DNA from: Aspergillus flavus
Lineage: Eukaryota; Ascomycota; Eurotiomycetes; Eurotiales; Aspergillaceae
Length of the DNA: 64,000 nt
Assembly: GCF_009017415.1 (NCBI RefSeq)
Contig: NC_092409.1
Span: forward strand, 5,766,001-5,830,000
Direction of reading: 5' to 3'
Both the position numbers and the translations under genes were made by a program. Below the pieces are notes generated by a model. It was not told the DNA's origin. It ran no database searches and saw only the letters and a program-made list of their open reading frames with translations. Below are positions 1-11,325 of the stretch, in pieces. Position 1 is the first letter of the stretch. Each line of letters begins with the position of its first letter.

Positions 1-30
1 ATGCTATATGTTTTTGTTTGTTTGTGCATT

Positions 31-59
31 CCCCCCCCCCCCCCCCCCCCCCCCCCCCC
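31..59. repeat. poly-C homopolymer run (29 nt)
   Basis: An uninterrupted run of 29 C residues follows a T/G-rich stretch of TTTG units. It is far longer than any other G/C homopolymer in the window. It could be a true microsatellite or an assembly artefact near a contig edge; the sequence alone cannot decide. Confidence 0.95.
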
Positions 60-722
60 GTTTTGATATTGCTTGCTTTGGTCCATCCGTGTTTTGCTTT
101 GCTTTTTGACCCTCTTTACTGTTTTTAATATATAGTTTTCGGTAAGCCCAATAGATGCTTCTCGATACGTCTTCCTCTTCGTGCTCCCCCTTTCCAGTAG
201 TGAAAGGAGATCAACCATTGAAGCTCCGTGGACCCTGCAGTACTTACCTAGGATGTAGGCGTGAGAATTTCACTCACCCTGTGTGGGCAACTATTTACAG
301 CTTATTCCGAGGAATACACCAGCTTGCTTATATGTATTACTCCGTCTTACTTCGTCGTTTACCCATGATGTATCCTCGTTGGAATGAACGTAGGATAGTC
401 TAGACTCCATGGCCGATTGAGCTTGAGTGCGTCCAATCAGAAGTGGGGAAGCTAATTATATTATAAACTATTAGGCTCTAATTGATAGTTCGATAAAATG
501 ATATATAGCGCACATAATTGAAGATTATCGCGCCTCTGTCAGGTGGTGGATTAACATGAGGTACTTGCTTACTGCCAACAGAGGGCAAGGCTGAGCCCCG
601 CTATGATGAGCAAGTCCCACCGAGCTTACTCCTTCAGGTGCTCCCGCATTATGAGGCAGTTTCTTTCTTCTGATATTCATACTCTTGCTAACAAGAGAGG
701 ACCGAAGCAAACGGGCCGCAAC
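60..722. other. intergenic, no gene recognised
   Basis: Only short open frames without recognisable domains are present. The part around 430-530 is AT-rich. It leads into the NLR relic that begins near 723. Confidence 0.6.
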
Positions 723-3690
723 ATGGACCCGTCTCGCCCTCAGCATAGCAACAGCTGTCCTTCAATTTGTCGATTTTAGCACCAAACGGCTCAGTGGATC
801 TCGCGAGATATACTATTCAACAACTGGGACCACGGAAGAAAATGTAACGCTTACACTGGTGGCCAAAGAGATAGAAGCTTGGTCTTCCAAGTTACGATCC
901 TCTAGCACCCTCGGTGCAACAAGATCGGAAGAGAACTTTCTACACAGACTGGCAGCAGAATGTGGGGCATTATCAAAAGAACTCCTCCATCTTATTCGGA
1001 GGAGTATTCCAAACGACCCGAAATCGAAACGTGCGGTTTTGCGGGCAGTTTTCACTGACAGACTGCATGAAAAGGAAAAGCGTCAATTGTTGGATAGATT
1101 GAAGGAATGTCGGCATCAGTTAACCGTACAGCTAGAGACTCTGGACAGGTTAAACCCCACTTACCTTCGTCTCATCTGACGATAAAATTTAACATTTTCG
1201 TGATATAGATCGGAGCTCAAACAACTCTTCCAGAGCCTAGCTGAAGAAAGCTTTGAGGGCTTTGCCTCACTACAAAGCTGGACAGCTTGCATGCTGATCT
1301 CAAGTCTTCAGTTAGCTCCGATGTCAGTGCACTCCTACAAGAGTGATTGAATGTACCTAGCCAAGCACTTGCGGAAACCCGCATCCCAATCAATGGCTTC
1401 GAGAAGGAACAGGAGTCTTCCACATATCTGGAAAGCTCGGATCTGGAAAGTCCACTTTGATGAAGTTTCTGTCTACCTATAAGCACACTATAAATGGGCT
1501 TGAGCAATGGGCTGAAAGGAAGCGCTTAGTGCTTGTACGGTTCTTTTTTTGGAGGCCAGGGGTGGAAGCAGAAAAGACAATGGATGGCCTTTTGTGTGGT
1601 ATTGTGCACGATACTCTGAAACAATGCCCGGAATTCACACCAATTGTCTTCCCGGAACAATGGGAAGAGTCTATCAGAAGCGATTGGAGAGTCCCGTTGC
1701 AGTTTCGATTTTCTCGAAAGGATATCCGTGTGGCTTTAAACACTCTCTTGCACAATAAGGAGCTCTATGAGAAGTACCGGCTCTGTTTCTTTGTTGATGG
1801 TCTTGATGAATGCTTGGAAACCTGTCAACAAGATTACCATGATATGGTGAACTTGCTCCTGGGCTGGGTCGATGTGGCCCCGCTTGATCTGAAGCTTTGC
1901 ATCTCGTCTAGGAACTACGAAATATTCCGCACTGCTTTCGAGGACGAGAAGCGACTTAAGCTCCACGAATTGACTCGACACGACATTGAGAATTTTGTCA
2001 TCCATCGACTGAAGGGATTCGAGATATGCAGCTACATCAAGTCAGCGGCTCAGGCCAAGCAAAAGTTAGTAAACGAGATAGTTGATAGAGCTGATGGAGT
2101 CCTGTGTGTCGCTCTGGTTCTGAAGTCATTAAGAGGGTCTCTAAAATACGACAATAAACTCGAACATCTGTTGAGAAGAATACAGAGGATGCCACGGGAA
2201 ATAGAGTACTGATTGAACACTTGCTTACCTGGGCCAATCCACTTGACCGTATTTCAGTGTATCGAACATTTGCGGTGGTTGGAAAGTTGGCCGAGCTGGG
2301 AATGACACCAATGACTCTCCTCAGATACAGCTTCTTGTCTGACTATGAGATGAACACCATGTTTGCTATGCACGCTGAGCTGAGTGGTTGCGAGTTAATT
2401 GAGTCTGACATGAAAACTCGTAAAACTCAGGCCCGAGCAAGACTTAATGATCAATCGAGAGGCCTTATTGAGATAAAACCCTTACCTTACAGAGGACATT
2501 TGCTTACGAAACCCCTCGATATTGAGCATGTCACCTTCATCCACCGCTCAGTATTTGATTCTCTACAGACGCATCACATATTGGATATCATGGAAGCATG
2601 CGAAGGGCTCGATATTGTTGACGCTATGAGCCAGATTGTTCTCGCCGAGATCAAGTTCTTCGGCTTGTACTCTTTCCACTCCACCAGGCTCCGCTGGAAT
2701 CTTTTGAAGAAATTGCCACCATTACTGGGATACTGCCAGAAAGAAGCTCGAGATGCTTCAATATTCCGTTTCTTTGATGAGCTTGATCATGCAGTCCTCT
2801 GCATCCAAGGACTCAGTCCCCTCCAAGACCAGCAAAACCAACTCCCGGTCTATATCAGTGGAACGGGCCACTTCACTCCTTCTGCATGCTACTTCTCGGT
2901 CTTTCACTGGGTCATCTATACGCAATATGTCGGATATTTGCCTTATAAGATCCTCCAAGATTCAAGGTTGGTCCTCGACAAATTCCAGTTCACACATATC
3001 CTGGCATGCATTATCGAATCGATATATGATACTGGCAATGTCGAATTACTGCGCGTAGTAGAGCCATACTGGAAGGCTTTGCCCAGGGTCAACACATGGA
3101 GATTACTTACATCAAGGGATGGTCCCAAACCAATATTTTGAACACTGCCCTCCTAGCAGCCCTAAAATGGCTCGCTGATTTGAGCCCCGCCGACAAGACA
3201 CTATACGCAACCCTGTTAGAGAGCCTCCTGGGTTCGAGTACTGACATTCCTTGGGCTATCCAAGCGGTTACTTCATATCCACGACACAATACTGCAACTC
3301 TACAAGTGACAATTCATCGATCGCGGGTATACAAGAGTTATATAAGGGTTGAACATCAAGAGACAGTGCAATATCTCATGGAGACAAATAAAGGCCTCAG
3401 TGTCTCTCTTCATGAGCTTGTCAACTTCTGGGAACTGGAAAATGCGTCCAGGTTAAAGCAATTGCTGGGCCCAAAGCCTGAGATCCCAGAAATGGACCCT
3501 TCAAGAAAGCTTGACCTCTTGAGGCAAAGTCCGAGGTTGTACCGTAATCGCTTCGGGCTCATTGCTGGAATCGTACAGCTACCCTGGTACATCAGTCAAT
3601 ACGTCGCTTAATATCTTACGCCGAGGTGGTTCAAGTCTCGACGAGCCTCGTTGGGGATGCAGAAGAGTTAGGGCATGGTTGACGGAGGAG
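723..3690 (+). pseudogene. broken NACHT (NLR/STAND) gene with DUF7791-type region
   Basis: This is a decayed fungal NOD-like receptor; intact members are signalling ATPases linked to non-self recognition. The N-terminal STAND helical region lies at about 730-1146. A plausible intron spans 1147-1208. A P-loop (GKLGSGKST) lies at 1430-1456 and is in frame with a NACHT core to about 2210 that has a Walker B-like FFVDGLDE. A DUF7791-like region with the VTFIHRSVFDSL motif follows at about 2221-3135, then a C-terminal helical part to about 3690. Lesions read directly: the likely ATG at 723 is out of frame with the homologous sequence by about 730; there is a frame change near 1275; an in-frame TGA sits at 1344-1346; sequence is lost before the P-loop; there are single-base frameshifts near 2208 and near 3135. 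No arrangement of normal introns repairs all of these, so I call it a pseudogene. Whether a truncated product is made is unknown. Confidence 0.8.
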
Positions 3691-3971
3691 GTTTATAGGA
3701 TAATATCTGGTTTGTGGATGTTGTATTTCTCTCACAGGTTTATTTTGACATATTGAGATGGGTATATATGGACAAGCATATGGCGAGCTTTATCTTTGTT
3801 GAATTCTTGTTTGAGCACATTACTTTCATTTCTCATATTATGCATCTTAATCAGTTGCCGGCAACATCAGACAGCATTATAACATAACGACCATAAGTCA
3901 TCCATCACAAAACCACAAACTGACTTCCTTCACGAAACCCATTAACCATTTTCAGACCTCACCACCAAACT
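3691..3971. other. 3' spacer between NLR relic and acid phosphatase-like gene
   Basis: AT-rich tail-to-tail spacer; nothing else recognised. Confidence 0.5.
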
Positions 3972-5399
3972 CTAGGCCTTATTCTCCGTAACATCAGAAG
4001 TAACCCCATCAGCTCCACCCTTCCGCTTCTTAGTGATGGTAAAACCACCGACAAGCAGGAACAGCGCCTCCAAACCAAAGATAGCAGCCAGAGTAACCAT
4101 GGCACCAATAACACCCGCCACAGGTCTAGACACACCACCACCACCACTCTTCGACGTGGCACCGGCGGAATCGGATCCCGAGCCATCAGAATTATACGAC
4201 GCACACTTACCATCCGTGTTTCCACAAACCTTACACCACTCCTCCGTATCGGTGACGGCAATCTTCTTCGTCTCCTCGACGAACTTCGACCACGGGATCG
4301 TGGCACTCGACTGGCCGTACAGGGGGAACTCCTTGGGCGCATCGTTGGACCCGGTAATGGTACCGTTGTGGAAGACAAAACGCACATTAATCTCCGATGC
4401 ATCGGGGAATCCATCTGCAGTGGAATCGGTAACCAGCTCCCAGGACATGGACGACGCATAGTCCGGGATACCGGTGAAATTGACATCAGCGGCGGGGAGC
4501 TGCGCAAGCCCGAAGTAAGAGAGGAAGGTTCCGTAGGAACCGAACTGGATGTTGAGTTTGGTTGCACCCTTGGAGGTGATGGTTTCGTTGAGACCCTGGA
4601 GCATTTCGCCGGCGAGTTGGGAGCCTGCAATTGCACGGACGGTGTCGGAGGTGTTGTAGGCGAGGTTGTATTGTTCGATATTGGCGAGGAGGAAGAGTTG
4701 CTCTAGTTGTTCGGTTGTGGGGGTGTTGGTTGTGTTGTGGATGCTGGCGACGTTGAGGTAGTCGTAGATGGTGTAGGCTTGTTTGAAGCTCATTTTGTCC
4801 TTTGCGAAGGCGCCGTCTAGCATGGACGAGAGGGACTGGTAGAAGTCCTTGGTGCTGTCGAAGAGGTCGTTGTACAGCGTCGAGCTGTAGTAGCTGTTAC
4901 TGCTGACTTTGGCGTTGTTGCAGCCTGTTGCGTCCTGTAGCCAGGTGTTGTCTTCGCTGTTTGTGCCCGTGGAGACCAGGCTGAGCGGGATGAGCTGGTA
5001 GCCGCCCAACGGGGAGGTGATGGTCGTGCCGTTGGCTAGGGTCTCGTTTGCTGAGGACCCTACCGGGGGGTAGATGCCTTGCAAGAAGGCTACGCCGGAG
5101 TTCTGGAGGACGGCGTCTGACGGTGAGGACGCGGTGACTTGCTTCAGGTTCACGATGTTGGAGCTGATGCCCTCGATCTGCAGCGAGGAGCTGGCGTCGA
5201 TGTACCGGTCGTGGTAGTAGCTGCCGGCTTGGTAGACCTCGCTGTATCCGAGGTCGGTGAGCCGTGTGTTTCCTAGCACTTTGGGCGTGCGGTCTCCATG
5301 GCGGGCGAATATGTATGCGCCTAGGACTCTCTCTGCGGCAGCGAGGTCCAAGGCCGTCAAGGCCAGTAGGAGGCTGGTGGGCTGGATGGAAGACCGCAT
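3972..5399 (-). CDS. histidine acid phosphatase-like membrane protein, 475 aa
   Basis: Single-exon protein of the histidine phosphatase superfamily. A hydrophobic signal peptide (about residues 8-22) ends in AAA, followed by the phosphohistidine motif ARHGDRTP at residues 32-39. Many Asn-X-Ser/Thr sites and paired cysteines near the C-terminus (EWCKVCG) fit a secreted or surface protein. A Ser/Gly-rich linker leads to one transmembrane helix at about 430-455 and a basic cytoplasmic tail (KKRK), so it should be a type I membrane protein with an extracellular catalytic domain. Family members hydrolyse phosphomonoesters. Oddly, I cannot find the distal His-Asp catalytic pair; the aligned stretch reads FGSYGTFLSYFGL. 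Activity is therefore uncertain. The start is an ATG directly before the signal peptide. Confidence 0.88.
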   Translation of the reverse strand: MRSSIQPTSLLLALTALDLAAAERVLGAYIFARHGDRTPKVLGNTRLTDLGYSEVYQAGSYYHDRYIDASSSLQIEGISSNIVNLKQVTASSPSDAVLQNSGVAFLQGIYPPVGSSANETLANGTTITSPLGGYQLIPLSLVSTGTNSEDNTWLQDATGCNNAKVSSNSYYSSTLYNDLFDSTKDFYQSLSSMLDGAFAKDKMSFKQAYTIYDYLNVASIHNTTNTPTTEQLEQLFLLANIEQYNLAYNTSDTVRAIAGSQLAGEMLQGLNETITSKGATKLNIQFGSYGTFLSYFGLAQLPAADVNFTGIPDYASSMSWELVTDSTADGFPDASEINVRFVFHNGTITGSNDAPKEFPLYGQSSATIPWSKFVEETKKIAVTDTEEWCKVCGNTDGKCASYNSDGSGSDSAGATSKSGGGGVSRPVAGVIGAMVTLAAIFGLEALFLLVGGFTITKKRKGGADGVTSDVTENKA

Positions 5400-6535
5400 T
5401 GTTGGTATGTGATTCCTTACGACTTACTACCTCGTAGTAGCCTGAATCTTGTAGTAGCAATTTGGGGGTAGGTGCTTCTGGAGGGAAGTGAAGGAGCGGG
5501 GTGGGGGACCAGTGGTTCTTTATTATACTCGTTAGGGTCTTCACATCCACCATAGAGGAGGTTCTGTGATCATTATGACCCCTGCACTGACGGAGGGGTC
5601 GTATCGAGTGAAAAACTTAACCATGCCATTTCCCCTCTTTTGATATACCCTGAATGGGCAAGTTTCTACGGCGGTCAATGCCGAATGAACCTGTAATGGT
5701 GCCGGGATTGGAGGAAGGTGTTGACTGGTCTGTCGGAGGGAAAGAAGCACTAGTAGTTCCTAGCTTAGGTCCTCCGACTGGACAAACAGGGTAACATATG
5801 GGAGTGGGGCATACGGAAAATTATTAGCTAATTGACAGTTCTATTGCTTGAAGATAATGGGCCATTGGATTAACGTGCAGAAAGTGGAGTGAGGTGTCGG
5901 CTTTGACTTCCAGGGTCTCGACAAGTCGTTATCGGAGTATATCGGCCAAGTCCGCGGTGCCAAGATCAGCCTTAGATACTCGGAGACGGTCTATCAGGTC
6001 TCCGCGGGGATTCTTCTTTGTTTTTCCTGTTGATCCTTTAGTGTCATGAGTCATACAAAGAGTTGCCATTACTGATAAGACTCCATCGTTACTGATCAGG
6101 ATCAGATAAGCCCTCTTTTCTGGTCCATTTGTTTTTACCAAGGTAGTTGGAGGTAAACTAGGGCTTGTTGTGACACGGGGCCAATACTAAGTAGGCCCGA
6201 GAGTCATCTAAGGCCGACCCCTCAATTCTCCAGGACTATTGACCAGTCCCTGTTGCTCCGCAGATAGGGCCGTCATGCAGCTAATTTAGCATTGACCGTG
6301 TGATGGTGATGATTTTTGCCATCAGGCCAATACGAGTTTAAACTCAGAGATGTCACCTTCGCTTAACTTTCTCATCGTTTCAGCGCAAAATTAGCTGGTT
6401 GGTTGTAACTAAGGACGGATGCAGATGCCAAATTCCAAAACCCTCCCAAACTCCGACATGAACACATCACAAGAGTAGTTTTGATGACATGTGGTGTGGT
6501 GTGAAAATGCAATAAGTAACAGGAACATAACGAAG
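5400..6535. other. intergenic, no gene recognised
   Basis: Holds the promoter of the acid phosphatase-like gene (read leftward) and the 3' flank of rfc3. Small open frames here resemble nothing known. No transposon or RNA gene was seen. Confidence 0.6.
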
Positions 6536-7941
6536 CTAACTCGCCATGGAAACGCCCTTATCCCCCATAAGCTCGCATCCATTTCGTACAACTCCAACCA
6601 GACCACCGGTTTGGATGGCTTCAGAGCCTCCGCCGGCAAGTCGGAATTCTATTTCAGCTAGTCCTTCCAGCCAGGTGATTCTCGTTTGTGCAGGGACTTC
6701 TAACTGCTGCAGTTGTTCACCCAGAGCCGCAAGGATATCAGCCAAGGCCAAGCCTTTGTTGGATTTCAAGGTATTCACGGTGCTGAGGCATGAAGTGACG
6801 TCGCTAGTAGCAAGAAGAGTAGTCATAATCTCTTGAATGTCAGCGGGGTGCGGTGCGGCTATGCAGTCATAAATCGTTCCATTTGTGATCAGTTCCGGCT
6901 CGGGACGGGGTTGGTCTTTCGGTGCATTCTTGACAGGTAGCGGTATGCCTATATAACATTAGAATTCGGTGCGCAGAATTGTTTTGGTTGCACTTACTGC
7001 TTGCATGGCAGGCTTGTAGCACGTTCAGGGCGCGACGCATGTCGCCCTTACTTAATTTGACCAAGCTGTCCACGGCCTCTGGCTGGATTTTTACCTCTTC
7101 CTTCTCAATGACCAGGTCGACTAGTGACCTGATGTCCTGCTCCTTCAATGGGCTAAAGCGGAACCGGGTGCAACGGGACAGCAGAGCGGGCGATAGTTTA
7201 TGGGTATAATTGGCAATAATGCAGAATCTCGTGTTGGCGGTATATTTCTCCATAATCCGACGGAGGGCCATTTGCGCGGTCGCAGTCATGGCGTCTGCTT
7301 CGTCAAGGATGATCAACTTGTACGATGCGAGTGACGATCCACCAGAGGTCGGTTGGGGGGCCATGGAGAAGATCTGTTTCGTGCCTATACTATGTCAGTT
7401 TATTGCCGAATGGAGTGGTTCCCTTCCGGGGCACAAACTTGCAAAGGTCTTAATCTGTTCTCGGACAACGTCAATGCCTCGGTCGTCACTAGCATTCAGT
7501 TCGAGCACCATCTGTCGCATGTTTTTGCTCCCGTATATCCGCCTTGCGAGCGCAAGGATTGTAGAGGTTTTGCCTGTTCCCGGAGGCCCATATAGAAGAA
7601 GATGCGGTAGTCGCTATTGCAGAGATTAGTGAGGTGGCAACGGTCATGGATTCTCGGCGCATACATTCGCATCGACGAATCTGTTAATCGTGGCTAAGAT
7701 GTCTTGGTGACCGGAGACGTCGTCAAGAGTGTTTGGTCGGTACTTCTCAACCCTAGAACGAATCAGGGAGATAGTTCTTATGATATGACTTTGAAATTGA
7801 TGCCTACCATGGCAGATTATCTTGAGCCTCAACAGGCAGGTCTGACGCAACTCTCTTAGCTTTCCCACTGGTATTATCGGAATTGAATTGAATGCTCTTG
7901 GACGGAGCATCTACGTCCATTTCATCTTCGTGATCGGACAT
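6536..7941 (-). CDS. RFC3: replication factor C subunit Rfc3 (human RFC5), 398 aa
   Basis: AAA+ clamp-loader subunit that helps load PCNA at primer-template junctions in the nucleus. Exons, in order of reading: 7941-7808, 7752-7665, 7613-7439, 7384-6998, 6948-6536; introns are 49-55 nt. The spliced frame has 399 codons with stop. Visible motifs: RFC box VEKYRP at the exon 1/2 junction, Walker A GPPGTGKT (residues 83-90), Walker B LIILDEAD (156-163), and the arginine-finger SRC motif (202-204). The collar domain fills the C-terminal third. Within the RFC family it is closest to the yeast Rfc3 type ([21 protein letters not shown]). It is divergent from ARPC3 across 320 nt that contain an MluI cell-cycle box, which fits G1/S expression. 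Confidence 0.95.
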
Positions 7942-8261
7942 TTTCCCGGGATAGATTCACTAGAGACTTTAATTGGGTCTTCAGGGGATTAAAATAAATA
8001 TTATCACGTAAATAGAAGACGATATGAAATTTGCAAAGCTGTTGGCTGAAGCAAGACGCGTCAAAACACACCCGCGCGTAAAGAGGTTCGGCGCCGGAAA
8101 ATCATTTCATTGCTTCAGGAGCTCAGCCCTATAGGTGATGACATGCACCTCCCGCCGTCTGGCAGCACCGCCATCAACGACCTTCGACGCTACTTCTTAC
8201 TCCAACAATCCTCGATAGACAGGCGCTAAAGGGGATTGATTATATCATTATATTATTCACA
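7942..8261. promoter_or_regulatory. shared divergent promoter region rfc3 / ARPC3
   Basis: 320 nt separate the start codons of rfc3 (leftward) and ARPC3 (rightward). It is GC-rich in the middle and contains ACGCGT (annotated separately). It must hold both promoters and both 5' leaders. Confidence 0.7.
8056..8061. promoter_or_regulatory. MluI cell-cycle box (ACGCGT)
   Basis: A perfect palindromic ACGCGT lies 115 nt upstream of the rfc3 start codon. This is the MBF binding core that drives G1/S transcription of replication genes in yeasts. Placement before a clamp-loader gene makes function plausible; this is inference, because the motif is only 6 nt long. Confidence 0.5.
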
Positions 8262-9200
8262 ATGCCGGTGAGTGGTTTGCAGCAATTAATTCGACGACAC
8301 CCCGACGTTCCCTTATCTAACACAGTCTAGGCATACCACTCCGTCTTCCTCCAGGATCAGGGTATCCCCGTAATAGGTACGCCGCTACACCCCTCCTGAT
8401 ACGCCTTTCAGCAAACTGCGACACCATACCAGGCATACACAGCTACAATATCTCTCGAACTGACTCCATATTCTCCTCTCCGATAGGCAACTTTCCTGTC
8501 CTTCCCCTCCGCACCCGCACTCGCGGCCCCGCATACACTCTCCCCCCACTACCGCCCAATGTCCCCGACACCGAAATCGCCGTCGACAGCGAGTCGTACG
8601 ACTGTGTAGACGAGATCCTGTCCCTCTTCCGCGCCAATGTCTTGTTCCGGAACTTCGAGATCAACGGCCCCGCCGACCGTATGCTCATCTACGGCACCTT
8701 GTTTATCAGCGAGTGTCTCGGGAAGGTCAGGCCGAACATGACCGCTCTTGAAGCTGGCAAGGTACACAGCCGGATGCGCTACACACTTGTGGTTATTGAG
8801 ATTTTGCGACGGAAACACTGACTGCGATATGCATTGCTAGGCCCTTAACAACGTTGCGCTCGATAACTTTGCCATCCCCGGCGATGCGTCCTTCCCCCTT
8901 AACCAAGCTTTCGAGCCGCCCCGCGATCGTCAGGATGCTGAGACACTGAGAGCGTATAGTTACCTTGCTCTTTTGCTCAGGTGGATCGGAGACTAATATG
9001 TTGCGCTATAGATACCTCTCCCAGGTACGACAGGAGATTGCTATCCGTCTACATGCCAGATTATACCCCGGTGGTGTTGGTCCTTCGAAGGTAAGGGATA
9101 TCCTGTATTTGGCATGAGGTCGTAAGGTCGGTTGCTAATATGTGTGCTCCAGTGGTGGTTGAGTTTTGCGAAGAGAAAGTTCATGGGAAAGAGCTTCTAG
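8262..9200 (+). CDS. ARC18: Arp2/3 complex subunit 3 (p21-Arc / ARPC3), 188 aa
   Basis: Subunit of the Arp2/3 complex, which nucleates branched actin at cortical patches and endocytic sites. Six exons: 8262-8267, 8331-8376, 8487-8761, 8841-8953, 9012-9090, 9153-9200 (567 nt in total, whole codons). The first exon is only ATG CCG, giving MPAYHS, the family N-terminus. Other family stretches: LPLRTRTRGPAY, LFRANVLFRNFEI, GPADRMLIYGTLFISECL, and the C-terminal KWWLSFAKRKFMGKSF. For exon 3 I chose the acceptor at 8486 rather than the nearer AG at about 8434, because it restores IGNFPVLPL and has a CTGAC branch site upstream. Length matches the family. Confidence 0.95.
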
Positions 9201-9502
9201 GGTGATGCGTTTTCTTTTGTTTGGTCACTATTCAGCGTACAAAGCGTATGAAAGCAACCTTTCAAGAATTTCCGATTTCATTTTCTGAAAACTATAGTGT
9301 ATCCGAAATATGATATATCTAGATATGGATTGCTTATTCTTGTTAAGGTTGTCATATTCAAGTGCACTGCGTAGTAGATGAGCCTTGTGTATGGTGTACT
9401 TGTATTGGTATATCTTTATGCGGTATGCCGCATGCTATGGCGTACTTTTATAATCATGGCTGTCCAGAAACATTCTAGTCTACATGGTAACAATGCAAAA
9501 TC
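9201..9502. other. convergent 3' spacer ARPC3 / TRM6
   Basis: AT-rich tail-to-tail spacer of 302 nt with no recognisable gene. Confidence 0.6.
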
Positions 9503-11325
9503 CTATGACTTCATCTCAACATCTACACCACTGCCGCTATCGACTGCGGTGGTAGGTGTCTCCTGAGTCACGACCTTTCTCTTTTTCCGGCTTGGGTTGC
9601 CCGCGGCCTGGATAGTTTGTTGGGTGGGGATTACTCGGACAGCGTGGAATATATAGCCCTCAGCGCCACCGCGCATAGACATTAGGGGGTGCGTACGTCC
9701 GGGAAGCACCTGCCAGGGACGTACCCGGGAGTTCTGGAGTGTGGGCGCCAGCAACAGGGTGGGATCAAGGTAGAATTCAGCCATCAGTTCCGAAAGATCA
9801 GAATCTTGGAGCTCGGTTTCATTTGCGTCGGGTTGGTCGCTTGACTGCTGTAGCTTTTGTTCTCTTAATTGTTGTCTTCGGTTTATAAATGCTGTTTTCC
9901 TCGCTGTCGAGTAGAGATCCGATAATTCGGTCAAGGGCTCGATTGATGGAGAGTAGACTGCGACATGGGCCGAGCCCGCTAATAATGGAACTGCATATTT
10001 CAGCACACTGGAGGGATCCATGACGGTTGCGACGATGAGTCCGTCGAATTCTCCAGCCCGGGCTTCGTTAACGACGCTCTGGACTCGCGTCCACCTGTTG
10101 CGCTTTCGGTAATAAGCGCCCCGCTTGTTGGATTTCATGGTATATAGCTCGGACTCGGGAATTATCTCGGGCTCTTCGGAGTAGATCGGATCCGCATTAG
10201 GGTCCAACAGTTGCAGCCAGGAGATGGTCTTTAGGTGTTTGTGAAGAGGGTGTGTCTCATCTGGATTATCTTGGCTATAACCGAAGTATTTCAGGAGAGA
10301 GAGGTTCGGTTGCTTGTTCGGATGAAGGACAGTTATGCTATTGCCGGACGCGGACATATGAGCTGGGCGAGCTGGGCGATGAGTGGAAGACTCGGTGGGT
10401 GGTTGTTCATCATCATGCGCCTGTTCTGCTTCGTTCTTCTTGGGTTCGTCGGATGACCCCTGCTCCTCATACTCATCACCGTCATGTGGGTACAAGATTC
10501 CCATCCTCTCGGCCATCGCTGCGACTACCAAGCCTCCCGTATCATCGACAACAAGGTAGCGACCATTAGGCTTGGCCGCAATAGCCTCATCGAGAGAAGC
10601 GTCTCCACCATGGTGTACATTTCCCCAGCAGCCCAAGAGCCCGACCATTTCATCGCGCAACTCCATAATCCTCGCTGCGCCCTGGTCCTCCATCATATGA
10701 TTCGTAAGAATGCTAACATCCAACGGAAGAACCGTGAACCGCTTCATATATTTTCTGCGCTTCCGTAGCATGTATTTAGCGAGCGAGAAACTTGTCTTCT
10801 GATCCAGAGTCTGATGAGACTCTAGAAGCTTCGAGATAATCTCCCTTCCAGCACCGCCAGACTCCTTCTTTAACGCCTCAATCTCCTCCCATGTCAGTTT
10901 TTGAGTTGATGCGTCGTCGACGATCTCGCGATTTGTGCGCATCGGAGTTCCATCTTCGTTTGTGTCGAGCTCTTCGCCATCTCCCTCTCCCTCTGCGATC
11001 AATGTTTCGGCATGCAGCTCGGCTGCGGGAATAATACGTAGACAGCTGCCATCTTTTTCGTCTGCGTCATCAAGAATCTCGAAGGTCAGATAGAACGGTC
11101 GACCGATGATCTGGTTTGCGGGGAAGCTTCCGAATTTTCCCAGGAAGACTGTTCTAATTCATTCGGTCAGTACGCCACCATTTTCTGTATAACAAAAATA
11201 AAGGACACCCATAGAATTGGGTAAGCATTGTACACATACGAGTCAGGCTCAATCTTCTGAATCTTCGTGAACTCGGAGGGAAGCCGCAATGCGACGAATT
11301 GGTTGGGTCGGACGTAAGAGTGCAT
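9503..11325 (-). CDS. TRM6: tRNA (adenine58-N1)-methyltransferase non-catalytic subunit Trm6/Gcd10, 578 aa
   Basis: RNA-binding partner of the catalytic subunit Trm61; together they make m1A58 in tRNA, including initiator tRNA-Met, in the nucleus. Two exons: 11325-11240 and 11153-9503, with an 86-nt intron. The spliced N-terminus reads MHSYVRPNQFVALRLPS, then TVFLGKFGSFPANQIIGRPF, as expected for the Gcd10 family. The first ATG that fits is at 11325. Also visible: KLTWEEIEALKKE, the KYMLRKRRKYMKRF block, a long acidic insertion in the middle, and a basic KKRK near the C-terminus that could be a nuclear localisation signal. No SAM-binding motif is expected in this subunit. It is convergent with ARPC3. 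Confidence 0.93.

Noticed and set aside
3959..4636. 225-codon frame on the same strand as the acid phosphatase-like gene
   Set aside because: It lies in another frame inside a gene with a signal peptide, RHGxRTP motif and transmembrane segment. Its Ser/Pro/Arg-rich text is a shadow.
8431..8486. Alternative acceptor giving ARPC3 an extra 18 residues (HSYNISRTDSIFSSP)
   Set aside because: Using the acceptor at 8486 restores the conserved IGNFPVLPL without an insertion, and a CTGAC branch site lies at the right distance.
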